A DNA stretch of 64,000 nucleotides, from positions 1 to 64,000 of the forward strand of contig NZ_JAFMZO010000004.1 in NCBI RefSeq assembly GCF_024436395.1. Reading direction: 5' to 3'. Source of the stretch: Paradesertivirga mongoliensis. Its GTDB lineage: Bacteria; Bacteroidota; Bacteroidia; Sphingobacteriales; Sphingobacteriaceae. Numbering within the stretch: the stretch's first letter is position 1; each line of letters opens with the position of its first letter. Shown piece after piece: positions 36,199 to 44,550 of the stretch. Position numbers and translations under genes: made by a program. The notes under the pieces are model-generated. The model did not search any database. It was not told the DNA's origin and saw only the letters and a program-made list of their open reading frames with translations.

Positions 36199-36408
36199 GT
36201 TCACAAGCACCCGCAGATCGTTCACAAGCACCCGCAGATCGTTCACAAGCACCCGCAGATTGTTCACAAGCACCCGCAGATCGTTCACAAGCACCCGCAG
36301 CTTGTTCACAAGCACCTGCAGATCCTTCACAAGCACCTGCAGATCGTTCACAAGCACCTGCAGATCCTTCACAAGCACCCGTACTTAGTTCACAAGTACC
36401 CGCAATTG
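36199..36408. repeat. ten tandem copies of a 21-bp repeat
   Basis: Ten head-to-tail copies of 21 bp (first copy begins GTTCACAAGCACCCGCAGAT), the first eight nearly identical and the last two diverged. The unit is a multiple of three, so several frames stay open and give heptad peptides such as VHKHPQI (+) or LVNDLRV (-). No frame has convincing start signals. It fills the gap between the deacetylase gene and the rtcB promoter. The rest of this 430-bp gap holds a GU-containing hairpin near 36110-36145 and the rtcB promoter. Confidence 0.95.
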
Positions 36409-36443
36409 TTGCTGCGCTCAGGAAAAGCATCTATACGATCAAC

Positions 36444-36471
36444 TTGCGAAACTCCCGGGGCCCTATTTTTG
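36444..36471 (+). promoter_or_regulatory. promoter of rtcB
   Basis: TTG (36444-36446), 17 bp, then TATTTTTG (36464-36471), matching the Bacteroidota consensus. Transcription would begin near 36477, leaving a ~40-nt leader, and the 21-bp repeat array would lie just upstream of the promoter. Confidence 0.65.
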
Positions 36472-36517
36472 TTGCTCACAAAAAAGCCTTTATTACGAGG
36501 ATTGTCTGTAAGTAAAG

Positions 36518-37969
36518 ATGGAAAAAGAAAAGGTCAGCAATTCAGAGATCAGTGCTCTGGGCGTAATTGATATCGAACTCCTGGTTGAGTTTAGTCGCGT
36601 TGCTAACGGACTGCTCAAGCACGGGGTGATGTCCAAACACATCATTCTTTCTAACCTTGCATCCCTTCTAAACAACCCGGTTCCTTATGCACAGGAGCTA
36701 CATGGTAAGTTTAGTAATCTTGCGGATAAAGTTATCCAGCTTCAAAACCAGGGAAGAATTGTCAAAGACGATCGCAATACCCTGCTAAGGGATAATGTTC
36801 CGGAATATCCGGTTTTTGGAAAAGAGCATATAGAATCCGGAGCGCTCGATCAAATGAACACCGCTATGAAATTGCCTGTCTCGGTAGCCGGCGCTTTAAT
36901 GCCCGATGCGCATCATGGATATGGGCTGCCGATAGGCGGCGTTTTAGCAACAACAGTTAACACCATTATCCCCTTTGCGGTAGGGGTAGATATTGCCTGT
37001 CGCATGTGTTTAAGTGTTTTTGATCTTCCTGCAGAAACAGTAGACACTTCAAAAGATAAACTGAGAAAGTTACTGATAGACCATACGGTATTCGGTATGG
37101 GCGGAGTAACAAAAAAGCATTACGATACTTCCTTGTTTGATCGTCCGGAATGGAATGCCACTTCAGTAATCCGCTCGCTAAAAAATAAGGCTTATACCCA
37201 ATTGGGTACTTCGGGAACAGGAAATCACTTTGTAGAATGGGGCGAGTTAAACGTCGCTCCGGGGGCTCTTGACGGATTGAGCGCCGGCAAATACCTTGCC
37301 CTCTTATCTCACTCGGGCTCACGCGGGTTTGGAGGAAGCATCGCAAACCACTATTCTGCTATCGCGATGAAAAAGACACACCTTCCTAAAGAAGCAAGAC
37401 ATCTGGCCTGGCTGGATATGAGCACTGAAGAAGGGCAGGAGTATTGGATTGCCATGAACCTGGCTGGGGATTACGCTTCTGCTAATCATCACGAAATACA
37501 TAACAAAATTGCTAAGGCGATGGAGCTTCAGCCCGTTTTGCGGATTGAGAATCACCACAACTTCGCCTGGAAAGAAACTCTTGCCGACGGCACAGAGGTG
37601 ATGGTCCATCGGAAGGGTGCCACGCCTGCTGGAAAGGGCGTTTTAGGAATTATTCCGGGTTCTATGAGTACTCCCGGATTTGTGGTAAAAGGAAAAGGTG
37701 AGGCCCGATCGATCAATTCTGCCTCTCACGGAGCAGGGCGTTTGATGAGCCGGAGCGCAGCGTTTAAAACTTTACAGCGTGATTTAGTTGAAGCAGAACT
37801 GCTCAATAAAAAGATTACCTTGTTGGGATCAGATCTGGATGAAGCGCCTATGGTTTATAAAAACATTCATGATGTGATGGCCGCACAAACCGATCTGGTA
37901 GAAATTCTCGCCGAATTCCAACCCAGAATTGTAAAAATGGCGGCCCCGAAAGAGAAGCCCGAAGATTGA
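36518..37969 (+). CDS. rtcB: RtcB-family RNA ligase
   Basis: A 483-residue RtcB-type ligase, which joins RNA 2',3'-cyclic phosphate or 3'-phosphate to 5'-OH ends using GTP and Mn2+. The core begins near residue 45. MPDAHHGYGLPIGG (~128-141) and GVDIACRMC (D158, C161) supply metal ligands. GTSGTGNHFVEWGEL supplies histidine, and SASHGAGRLMSR carries the glycine-rich guanylate site. The expected histidine for GMP attachment lies in the C-terminal third, within this conserved set. RtcA and RtcR are not nearby. It may serve RNA repair; the exact target is unknown. It has its own promoter. Confidence 0.93.
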   Translation: MEKEKVSNSEISALGVIDIELLVEFSRVANGLLKHGVMSKHIILSNLASLLNNPVPYAQELHGKFSNLADKVIQLQNQGRIVKDDRNTLLRDNVPEYPVFGKEHIESGALDQMNTAMKLPVSVAGALMPDAHHGYGLPIGGVLATTVNTIIPFAVGVDIACRMCLSVFDLPAETVDTSKDKLRKLLIDHTVFGMGGVTKKHYDTSLFDRPEWNATSVIRSLKNKAYTQLGTSGTGNHFVEWGELNVAPGALDGLSAGKYLALLSHSGSRGFGGSIANHYSAIAMKKTHLPKEARHLAWLDMSTEEGQEYWIAMNLAGDYASANHHEIHNKIAKAMELQPVLRIENHHNFAWKETLADGTEVMVHRKGATPAGKGVLGIIPGSMSTPGFVVKGKGEARSINSASHGAGRLMSRSAAFKTLQRDLVEAELLNKKITLLGSDLDEAPMVYKNIHDVMAAQTDLVEILAEFQPRIVKMAAPKEKPED

Positions 37970-38003
37970 ACATTGTAAATGTGAAAAATAGCCTGGACTA
38001 TAC

Positions 38004-38033
38004 TTGTTTTAACCGCCTACTTTAATACATTTA
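38004..38033 (+). promoter_or_regulatory. promoter of the 58-residue protein / prohibitin operon
   Basis: TTG (38004-38006), 19 bp, then TACATTTA (38026-38033), one base off the -7 consensus. It lies 18 bp before the ATG at 38052. Confidence 0.5.
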
Positions 38034-38051
38034 CATTACCTAATCACAGTA

Positions 38052-38228
38052 ATGAAAATCTTTATAGTAGCTTTAAAAGTGCTTCTGGCGATCTTTTTAA
38101 TCACTGCCGGATGCAGCCAAATCAGCCAGCCCTCTAACCTTCGTGTATTAATTGGTGTTTTTGAAATACTGCTTGCTATAATCCTTCTTTACTCGCCCCT
38201 AAAGTCACTTATCAAACAATTTATATGA
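38052..38228 (+). CDS. 58-residue membrane protein coupled to prohibitin
   Basis: A small protein beginning MKIFIVALKVLLAIFLITAG, with two hydrophobic stretches (~4-20 and ~34-48) joined by a short polar loop. It could be a two-pass membrane protein, or a lipoprotein at its only cysteine (residue 21, ITAGC). Its last four bases (ATGA) are shared with the start of the prohibitin-like gene, and a promoter-like sequence precedes it, so it looks real and cotranslated. I recognise no family. A role beside the SPFH protein is inference. Confidence 0.72.
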   Translation: MKIFIVALKVLLAIFLITAGCSQISQPSNLRVLIGVFEILLAIILLYSPLKSLIKQFI

Positions 38229-39085
38229 ATTATTTATCAGAGGAAGGAAGAAGTCCTTCCCGTTCAAAAATTATTAAGGCGGTCGTCCTTGTAGTGCTGC
38301 TGTGTGTTTTCTGGATTGTTCAACCCTTTACATACGAGAACATCGACGCGGGTAACGTGGGGATCAAAATAAATTTATATGGTTCTGACCGCGGAGTGGA
38401 TAATATCACTATAGTAACCGGCAGGGTTTGGTATAATACCTGGACTACAAAAATCGTTGAATTCCCAACCTTTACGCAATCTGTAGATTATGAGCCATTT
38501 GTAGTTACCACAAAAGACGCTGCAGAGTTTCAGGTAGATCCGAAATTGAATTACCACATCAATTCTGCTATGGTTCCTCAAATTTATCGCCAATACCGTA
38601 AATCGCTTTCCGAAATCGAACAGCAGTTTATGCGCAATACCATTTACGATGCCTACCGCATAGTTGCAAACTCGTTTACATCCGATTCGGTGATGTCTAA
38701 CCGGGAAAAGTTTGAAGATAAAATTCAGATCATCCTATCAAAAAACCTTGGTAAAGATGGCTTTATTTACGATCAGCTCACTTCTGCTATTAGCCCGCCC
38801 GCTTCTTTAAGGCAAATGATCGACGAAAAGAACGCTTCGATACAAGCCAGGCTAAAAGCCGAAAATCAGGCTAAACAGGCCATCGCCGAAGCAACGGTAA
38901 GTAAGGCCAAAGCCGAAGGTGAAGCCGCAGCTCTTCTGGTTAGAGCGCGGGCAGAGGCAGAGGCTAACCGCTTAAAACAGCAATCTCTTACCCCGCTTAT
39001 TATTCAGCAGCAAATGCTGGAAAAATGGGATGGAAAATTACCTCAGTACGGCACCATTCCTCAATTTTTCAAGAATATTCAATAA
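38225..39085 (+). CDS. prohibitin-family SPFH protein
   Basis: A 286-residue membrane-anchored SPFH/band 7 protein. One N-terminal membrane segment (~17-37) is followed by the SPFH domain (~40-200) and a charged coiled coil (~200-265) rich in A, K, E and Q. Family members build large ring or cage assemblies on membranes, often near FtsH-type proteases. The ATGA overlap with the preceding 58-residue protein shows translational coupling. Downstream is a good terminator. Confidence 0.92.
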   Translation: MNYLSEEGRSPSRSKIIKAVVLVVLLCVFWIVQPFTYENIDAGNVGIKINLYGSDRGVDNITIVTGRVWYNTWTTKIVEFPTFTQSVDYEPFVVTTKDAAEFQVDPKLNYHINSAMVPQIYRQYRKSLSEIEQQFMRNTIYDAYRIVANSFTSDSVMSNREKFEDKIQIILSKNLGKDGFIYDQLTSAISPPASLRQMIDEKNASIQARLKAENQAKQAIAEATVSKAKAEGEAAALLVRARAEAEANRLKQQSLTPLIIQQQMLEKWDGKLPQYGTIPQFFKNIQ

Positions 39086-39153
39086 TCTGGATACAGTCTG
39101 GTTCACTTTCCCTGTAGTATTTAGGTACAAAGCCCGAGGCGGCTGTGCCTGGG

Positions 39154-39186
39154 CCTTTGTTCGGTTGCGGACAAAGGCTTTATTTT
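39154..39186 (+). terminator. terminator after the prohibitin gene
   Basis: CCTTTGTTCG (39154-39163) pairs with CGGACAAAGG (39168-39177) over ten positions with one G-T wobble and a 4-nt loop, followed by the T-rich CTTTATTTT. Confidence 0.8.
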
Positions 39187-39381
39187 GCAGTCTACCTGAT
39201 TGAAGTATAATTGCCCGCGGCGGTTTCGGATGGTGGAAATTGCAATGAAAAGCAGGGCTGCAGGGACCTGGAAATGCTACCCGGGCTTTACATACATATG
39301 ACGAAGTTGTTAACATTTGTTACAAAAGTGGCACCGTGTTTGTGAGAAATTACATTGAAACACACCTATGACGTGGAAACG

Positions 39382-39750
39382 ATGAAGCAGCGAAGGATTT
39401 TTGTAATAGAAGATGATGATATCGTAAGAGATACCGTTGAACTTCTGCTTAGATATAAAGGCTACCAGGTTATTACATCGGCAACCGGTCAGGACGTGCT
39501 TGAGGGGATTGAAGAATTTAAGCCTGATTTGATCTTAACCGACATTTTCCTCGGTGAACTTGATGGAAGGGAGATATGTCAATGCGTAAAAAGTAATCCT
39601 AAAACCAACCATATTCCAATTATTATAATGTCTGGGGCCGCCTCAGAAATATATAACACGATAGCCGGTGTTGGAGCCAATGATGTTGTGCTCAAACCTT
39701 TCGACGAACAAACACTAATGAGCAGAGTACAGCGGCAACTTACAGCGTAG
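39382..39750 (+). CDS. single-domain response regulator (receiver)
   Basis: A 122-residue CheY-like receiver with no output domain. The acidic pocket is E10-D11-D12, the phosphorylation site is D54 in ILTDIFLG, the switch serine is S84 in IIMSGAA and the conserved lysine is K105 in LKPFDE. I use the ATG at 39382, which gives a normal receiver N-terminus. A TTG start 27 bp upstream is possible. With no kinase beside it, it may serve orphan kinases such as the two PAS kinases in this window; that pairing is speculation. Confidence 0.92.
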   Translation: MKQRRIFVIEDDDIVRDTVELLLRYKGYQVITSATGQDVLEGIEEFKPDLILTDIFLGELDGREICQCVKSNPKTNHIPIIIMSGAASEIYNTIAGVGANDVVLKPFDEQTLMSRVQRQLTA

Positions 39751-39872
39751 CTGTCTGGTATTGTTGAAATATGTCTGCTACAGAGGACTCTTGTGTCTAC
39801 ATCTGTACTACTCCCTTTGTGCCCTCGAACTTTATTTAATTTTCGATGTTAGTTAATTACTAACCAATTTGA

Positions 39873-41135
39873 ATGAAGCCGAAATTCCTGATTGTTTTCT
39901 TCCTTTTATCTGTCTGCTGGCTTAGGTCTGTAAAAGCTTATTCTTTGCTTACACACGAGGCGATTATCGACGCAAGTTGGGAGCAGGGTATCCGGCCGCT
40001 TTTATTAGCTAAATATCCGGCATCCAGTCCGGAACAACTGCTGGAAGCTCATTCGTATGCCTATGGTGGCGCAATAATGCCCGACATTGGTTACAGTCCG
40101 TTCGGAAGCATGATTTATACAGATTTTGTGCATAATGTAAGAACCGGGGATTATGTAGAGGCTTTACTGGAAGAGGCCGAAACGCTAAACGAATATGCTT
40201 TCGCACTCGGCTCGCTGGCCCATTATATGGCCGACAATTATGGCCACGAACTGGGAACAAATGTGGCGGTGCCCCTGGTTTATCCGAAGGTAAAAGAGGA
40301 ATTTGGAAACGTGGTTACCTATGCTGATCATAAAGTTTCTCATTCGAGGATGGAGTTGGCATTTGATGTTTTGCAAACGGCGAGAGGCAACTACGCATCT
40401 AAGGACTATCATGATTTTATTGGTTTTAATGTAGCTCGGCCTGTTGTTGAAAAGGCGTTTTACAGGGTTTATGGTATTGATGTAAATGATGTGTTTGGCA
40501 GTATGTCGGTTGCCATCAGTACTTTCCGCTGGACGATTAAATCTCTTCTCCCGAATATTGTAAGAACAGCCTGGGCCAGCAAGAAAGATGATTTAAGAAA
40601 AACAGATTCAACCCTCACAGCGCGGAAGTTTTCCTACAGGATGAAAAACCGTACCTATTATCACGAGTTCGGGCGAGATCATCAGAAGGCGGGCTTTTTC
40701 CCAACGGTGATCTCTTTTATTATGCCTTTTTTGCCGAAAATTGGTCCGCTCGCAAAACTTAAATTTAAAGCGCCCACGCCAGAAGCGGAAGCCCTGTTTA
40801 TTAAGAGCTTTGACACTACACTGGTACATTACAAGGCGGCCATTACTAGATTAAATTCGTCATCAGTCGATTTACCTAACCGTACCCTCGATACTGGACA
40901 TAAGACTGTGTTCGGAGAGTACGTAATAGCTGATGACAATTATGCAACCCTCTTATTCAGGCTACAGGAAAAAGATTTTGCGCATTTGAGCGCGGAAATC
41001 AAAGACAACCTTCTGGCGTTCTACGCCGGAGCGCAGCCCTCCGGGAGGATGAGTAAGAAAAAAGCAAGGGAATGGAAGAAGGTGCAGGATGCTCTTGAAG
41101 CTCTAAACCAGGTTTCAACCATTGCGGCGAGGTAG
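39873..41135 (+). CDS. zinc-dependent phospholipase C-like protein
   Basis: A 420-residue exported protein. A signal peptide (~1-22) precedes an all-helical zinc phospholipase C-type domain (~24-300). Metal-binding histidines and aspartates are visible in LLTHEAIIDASW (~25-36) and SLAHYMADNYGHELG (~113-127), the classic H-x-x-x-D-x-x-x-H pattern. It may cleave phospholipids or related phosphoesters outside the cytoplasm; activity is unproven in Bacteroidota members. It is a single gene. Confidence 0.85.
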   Translation: MKPKFLIVFFLLSVCWLRSVKAYSLLTHEAIIDASWEQGIRPLLLAKYPASSPEQLLEAHSYAYGGAIMPDIGYSPFGSMIYTDFVHNVRTGDYVEALLEEAETLNEYAFALGSLAHYMADNYGHELGTNVAVPLVYPKVKEEFGNVVTYADHKVSHSRMELAFDVLQTARGNYASKDYHDFIGFNVARPVVEKAFYRVYGIDVNDVFGSMSVAISTFRWTIKSLLPNIVRTAWASKKDDLRKTDSTLTARKFSYRMKNRTYYHEFGRDHQKAGFFPTVISFIMPFLPKIGPLAKLKFKAPTPEAEALFIKSFDTTLVHYKAAITRLNSSSVDLPNRTLDTGHKTVFGEYVIADDNYATLLFRLQEKDFAHLSAEIKDNLLAFYAGAQPSGRMSKKKAREWKKVQDALEALNQVSTIAAR

Positions 41136-41148
41136 ATAAAGCCCTCAA

Positions 41149-41397
41149 CTACTCCAGGTTATCTACTCCCGTGTCAGATTCAGGCGTTGCCAGGTCGTTG
41201 TGGCCATCCTCTAAAGTGCCATAGTTTTCGTCAAAATCATCGTCTTTATCCTTTTCAACTTTATCATCATCATCTTCTTCGGGAAGAAGCTGCTGATCAT
41301 CGTCTTCTCGAATTACTTTATCCGAATCGGGGTCAGCCGAATTCGGCTGCCCGTTGGGGTTTGCGGAAGATTCTATGTTCTCATTTTCGTGGTTCAT
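41149..41397 (-). CDS. small, very acidic hypothetical protein
   Basis: An 82-residue protein made largely of D, E, N and S, with an acidic run near residues 32-60 (EEDDDDKVEKDKDDDFDE). It is probably disordered. Similar short acidic proteins are common in Sphingobacteriaceae and have no known function. It is convergent with the phospholipase-like gene (13 bp between stops) and divergent from the T9SS substrate. Confidence 0.6.
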   Translation of the reverse strand: MNHENENIESSANPNGQPNSADPDSDKVIREDDDQQLLPEEDDDDKVEKDKDDDFDENYGTLEDGHNDLATPESDTGVDNLE

Positions 41398-41567
41398 GGC
41401 AGGGTGTTATTAATTAACAGATAATATATACCAGAAAGATCGTGCCAACACTATCTGACCGAAAGCGATTCCCGGGCCGGCAACTCTGCCTCCGGTTACC
41501 AAAAAGTAACCTAATTGTTAAAAAAGCGTATAGAGGCCTAATGTTTGTTCATTTAACGCCCCGTTTA

Positions 41568-43892
41568 ATGCAAAAAGGTTTATTTAGCTTCACAAAAAAA
41601 CACTTCTGTTTGGTTGCTGGATTGCTTTTTGTTCAATTTTCCAGCGGACAGGGCCTGATTAATAACGGTGCTCAAATAGTTATTACAAATACCTCAAATA
41701 TTCATATCAGCGGCGCCACGGGGAATTTGACAAATCAAGCCGGAGGCTTAATAGTTAATAGTGCAGCAGGTGGTAAAATTACGTTGGGCGGTAATTGGGT
41801 GAACGATGCGGCAAATAGCGTTTTTTCTGGTACCGGTTCAACTGTAGAATTTAACGGGGCAACGGCTCAAAGTATCGGCGGAACAAATCCTACAGCATTC
41901 TACAATTTAACAGCCTCGGGCTCGGGGACTAAAACTGTAAATACACCTTTAACTTCTGTTTCGAGATTGGTAACGGTGAGTGATAATACTCAACTAGATG
42001 CTAATGGTAATTTAACGTTACTCGCAACCAGTTCCGAACACGCCAGTATCGGACCTTTGATAAACGGCGCCTCGGTTTCAAATAATGTTATTGTCCAATC
42101 ATATCTTACTGGCGGAAGCGATGGATATCGAGTATGGAAGGGGCTATCGTCGCCTATCAACGATGGGCTGATTCTAGGTAACAAAACTTATAAGCAATTA
42201 CAATCGAAATTGATTATAACCGGTAACCTTGGTACAACCAATGGTTTCGACAAAGGAAATTCGGCTTCACCGTACGGTGCAACCATTAAGACGTATAATG
42301 AGCAAGCTGCATTAGGCACTTCGCAATTTACTGTACTTCCAAACATTACAGATCCCGTAATTCAAGGCTTAGGGTTTTTCCTATACTACAGAGGCAATCG
42401 CACTGATAATTACGATGCTTCCGGTAGCTCAGCTACGGGCTCTAAAGTTGTCGCTCCTTTTGCTACTCCGGAAAGTGTTCTTGTTGATTATACCGGCCCC
42501 ATAAATCAAGGTCCGATTGAAGTTAATCTATCATATACAAACAACAACGACTCTGACATATTTATCGGGACAAATCTGGTAGGTAACCCGTACCCGTCGG
42601 TTATAGACTGGCACGCTGTTTACAACGCAAGTGTGAGTGCTGGTGCTGATATTTCGCCAGTTATTTATGTGGTGAAGCAGGATGGCTCTTTTGCCGAGTA
42701 TACCATCACCGACGCCGGGCTGGGAACGGGGATAGGAGCAAACGAGGGTACCCGCTATATTATGCCCGGACAAGCGTTTTACGTGAAAGCAAATGCGGCA
42801 TCTCAGAAACTGACATTCGCAGAGGGCAGCAAGGACCCTTATCCTGTATCGGGTACAGTTATGCGTTTTTTGTCGGCGCCCCGTAAGGAGTTAATGGGGT
42901 TAACTATGGCGACCAGCACCCTTGTGGCACCACCTCATCGTATGGGCTTAAAGGTTCTGAGATTTAATGTAAAAAACATGGATGCCCAGGAAGAAGCTCT
43001 GTTGATTTTTAGAGACAATGCCACGGTCAATTATGACAATAATGAAGACGGACTTTATTTTTCGGGAAATCCTGTAGTTTTATTAAGCAAATCGAAGGAT
43101 AATAAGAATCTATCTATAAACTCTCTTCCCGAACCTACAGAACCAACTGAAGTTGACCTTTATGTTTCAACCTCCATTTCTGGAAAACATCAACTAAATT
43201 TTACCGACCTATCGCAGTTAGGGGCTACTCAGGTCTTTTTAGAGGACTCGTTCCTGAAAAAGACTGAGCCAGTAGTTACAAATTCAATATACGAATTCAG
43301 CATCGACAGAAAAATTCCCCAAAGCTTTGGAGGAAATAGATTCAAGCTTGTCTTTCATCCACAACTTAACCTCGCGAATTTTTCGGCAAAGAAAGTATAC
43401 GGTGGCTCTGAAATAACTTGGTCGGGAGCTTCAAAATATAATAATGAATTGTTTGTGATTGAACGCTCCACCGATGGAAATGTATTTCAGACAATCGGAG
43501 CCATAAGTAAAGACGACATCGGTACCTACAGGTTTATTGACAAGAAACCCGAAAATGGGTTAAACTATTACAGACTCAAATTGCAAGACACGGTAAAATA
43601 CTCTTACACCAATGTAGTGTCTCTGGATTATGCACCGGATTCAAGCGAGCCGTATTTTAAGATATTTCCTAATCCGGTGAATGATGCGTTGAATGTAATC
43701 TATAAAGACGATGTGAAACAAGGTCAACTCGCGATTTACAGTTTGGGGGGGCAAAAAATTAAAAGCTTTTCCGTTCTGAACGCTGATCAGTCGCAATATA
43801 ATGTGAGCGACTTGCCTACAGGAGTATACATATTGAAAGCTATTGATGGTCAAAATAAAGAAGTTGGAACTGAGAAGTTCATCAAAGAATAA
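41568..43892 (+). CDS. T9SS-secreted surface protein
   Basis: A 774-residue surface protein. The ATG at 41568 gives a signal peptide (~1-29, ending FVQFSSGQ); the frame stays open upstream, but that tail is not a signal. Promoter-like TTG (41515) and TAATGTTTG (41539) support this start. The N-terminal ~200 residues are repetitive beta-structure rich in G, N, S and T. A fibronectin-like region follows near 630-700. The last ~75 residues are a type A T9SS sorting domain, with FKIFPNPVNDALNV, LGGQKI and LPTGVYILKA. Secretion through the outer membrane and anchoring or release are expected. The ligand or role is unknown. Confidence 0.9.
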   Translation: MQKGLFSFTKKHFCLVAGLLFVQFSSGQGLINNGAQIVITNTSNIHISGATGNLTNQAGGLIVNSAAGGKITLGGNWVNDAANSVFSGTGSTVEFNGATAQSIGGTNPTAFYNLTASGSGTKTVNTPLTSVSRLVTVSDNTQLDANGNLTLLATSSEHASIGPLINGASVSNNVIVQSYLTGGSDGYRVWKGLSSPINDGLILGNKTYKQLQSKLIITGNLGTTNGFDKGNSASPYGATIKTYNEQAALGTSQFTVLPNITDPVIQGLGFFLYYRGNRTDNYDASGSSATGSKVVAPFATPESVLVDYTGPINQGPIEVNLSYTNNNDSDIFIGTNLVGNPYPSVIDWHAVYNASVSAGADISPVIYVVKQDGSFAEYTITDAGLGTGIGANEGTRYIMPGQAFYVKANAASQKLTFAEGSKDPYPVSGTVMRFLSAPRKELMGLTMATSTLVAPPHRMGLKVLRFNVKNMDAQEEALLIFRDNATVNYDNNEDGLYFSGNPVVLLSKSKDNKNLSINSLPEPTEPTEVDLYVSTSISGKHQLNFTDLSQLGATQVFLEDSFLKKTEPVVTNSIYEFSIDRKIPQSFGGNRFKLVFHPQLNLANFSAKKVYGGSEITWSGASKYNNELFVIERSTDGNVFQTIGAISKDDIGTYRFIDKKPENGLNYYRLKLQDTVKYSYTNVVSLDYAPDSSEPYFKIFPNPVNDALNVIYKDDVKQGQLAIYSLGGQKIKSFSVLNADQSQYNVSDLPTGVYILKAIDGQNKEVGTEKFIKE

Positions 43893-44120
43893 ATGAGAAA
43901 GTTTTTTGCTTGCTTACTTCTTGGTCTGCTATTCGGTAATCATAGCCTGTTTGCGCAGGAGGAAGACTGTGCGTTCAGTCCTGATCCTCTTTGTGAAGAA
44001 GGACCCGATGCCCCAATCGATAGCGGTGTAGGGCTCCTGATTGGTGCAGCTGCGTTTTATACCATCAAAAGATTTCGCGACAAAAAAAGCAATTTAAACG
44101 ATACGCCAGGCATCGTATAG
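43893..44120 (+). CDS. PID-CTERM-like small sorted protein
   Basis: A 75-residue protein with a signal peptide (~1-22, LFGNHSLFAQ), a short acidic spacer with two cysteines, and a C-terminal sorting-like tripartite tail. The tail is the motif APIDSG, then the hydrophobic VGLLIGAAAFYTI, then basic KRFRDKK. This is the layout of the PID-CTERM signal of Bacteroidota. The ATG directly follows the stop of the T9SS substrate, so the two are cotranscribed. After processing only ~20 residues of mature peptide would remain. The sorting enzyme is not in this window. Motif clear; function unknown. Confidence 0.8.
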   Translation: MRKFFACLLLGLLFGNHSLFAQEEDCAFSPDPLCEEGPDAPIDSGVGLLIGAAAFYTIKRFRDKKSNLNDTPGIV

Positions 44121-44320
44121 TCTCAATAAGCGAGGTACTCACCTCGTCCGAATCGCACAACATATTGCTAATTAGATTTCCGGTGAATTGTAAATCGTCT
44201 CTTCTCAGACTTTTTAAATCTTAACGTATTCCGGACTCCTAAATAATCTGAATATCTATTTTCGGCAGGTGTGGATGTTAGAGATACGCCGAAATTTGAG
44301 CAGGAAATATCATCCAATAA

Positions 44321-44355
44321 AAAAAGCCTTCTTACATCACGTAAAAAGGCTTTTT
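44321..44355 (-). terminator. terminator downstream of tRNA-Ser(UGA)
   Basis: AAAAAGCCTTCTTAC (44321-44335) pairs with GTAAAAAGGCTTTTT (44341-44355) apart from one mismatch, around a 5-nt loop. A-runs and T-runs flank it on both sides. It lies 8 bp beyond the tRNA 3' end and could stop transcripts from either side. Confidence 0.8.
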
Positions 44356-44362
44356 ATTTCTG

Positions 44363-44449
44363 CGGAGAGCTAGGGATTCGAACCCCAGGAACCTGTTACA
44401 GTTCAACAGTTTTCAAGACTGCCGCAATCGACCACTCTGCCAGCTCTCC
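44363..44449 (-). tRNA. trnS: tRNA-Ser (anticodon UGA)
   Basis: An 87-nt class II tRNA on the minus strand. The acceptor stem is GGAGAGC/GCTCTCC with discriminator G. The anticodon arm CAGTCTTGAAAACTG gives TGA, the variable arm is long, and the T arm contains GGGTTCGAATCCC. No CCA is encoded. Confidence 0.96.
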
Positions 44450-44550
44450 GGGGGCAAAAGTACAAACTCCGCCGTAATCTACAAGGGTGAAAGATGTTTT
44501 TTTTGCTGATAATGGATAGAGCTTTGAATTACAGAGCAATAAAATCGTTT

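Noticed and set aside
36199..36408. CRISPR array
   Set aside because: The 21-bp units are directly head to tail with no spacers between them, and no cas gene is present.
36022..36570. Protein genes across the 21-bp repeat (VHKHPQI or FTSTRRS frames)
   Set aside because: The frames stay open only because the unit is a multiple of three. They overlap the deacetylase or rtcB starts and lack start signals.
44131..44146. Hairpin CGAGGT-ACTC-ACCTCG as a terminator of the T9SS operon
   Set aside because: The 6-bp stem has no T-run after it, so the call is too weak.
44271..44477. Rightward 68-codon frame
   Set aside because: It covers the antisense of tRNA-Ser(UGA) and its terminator.
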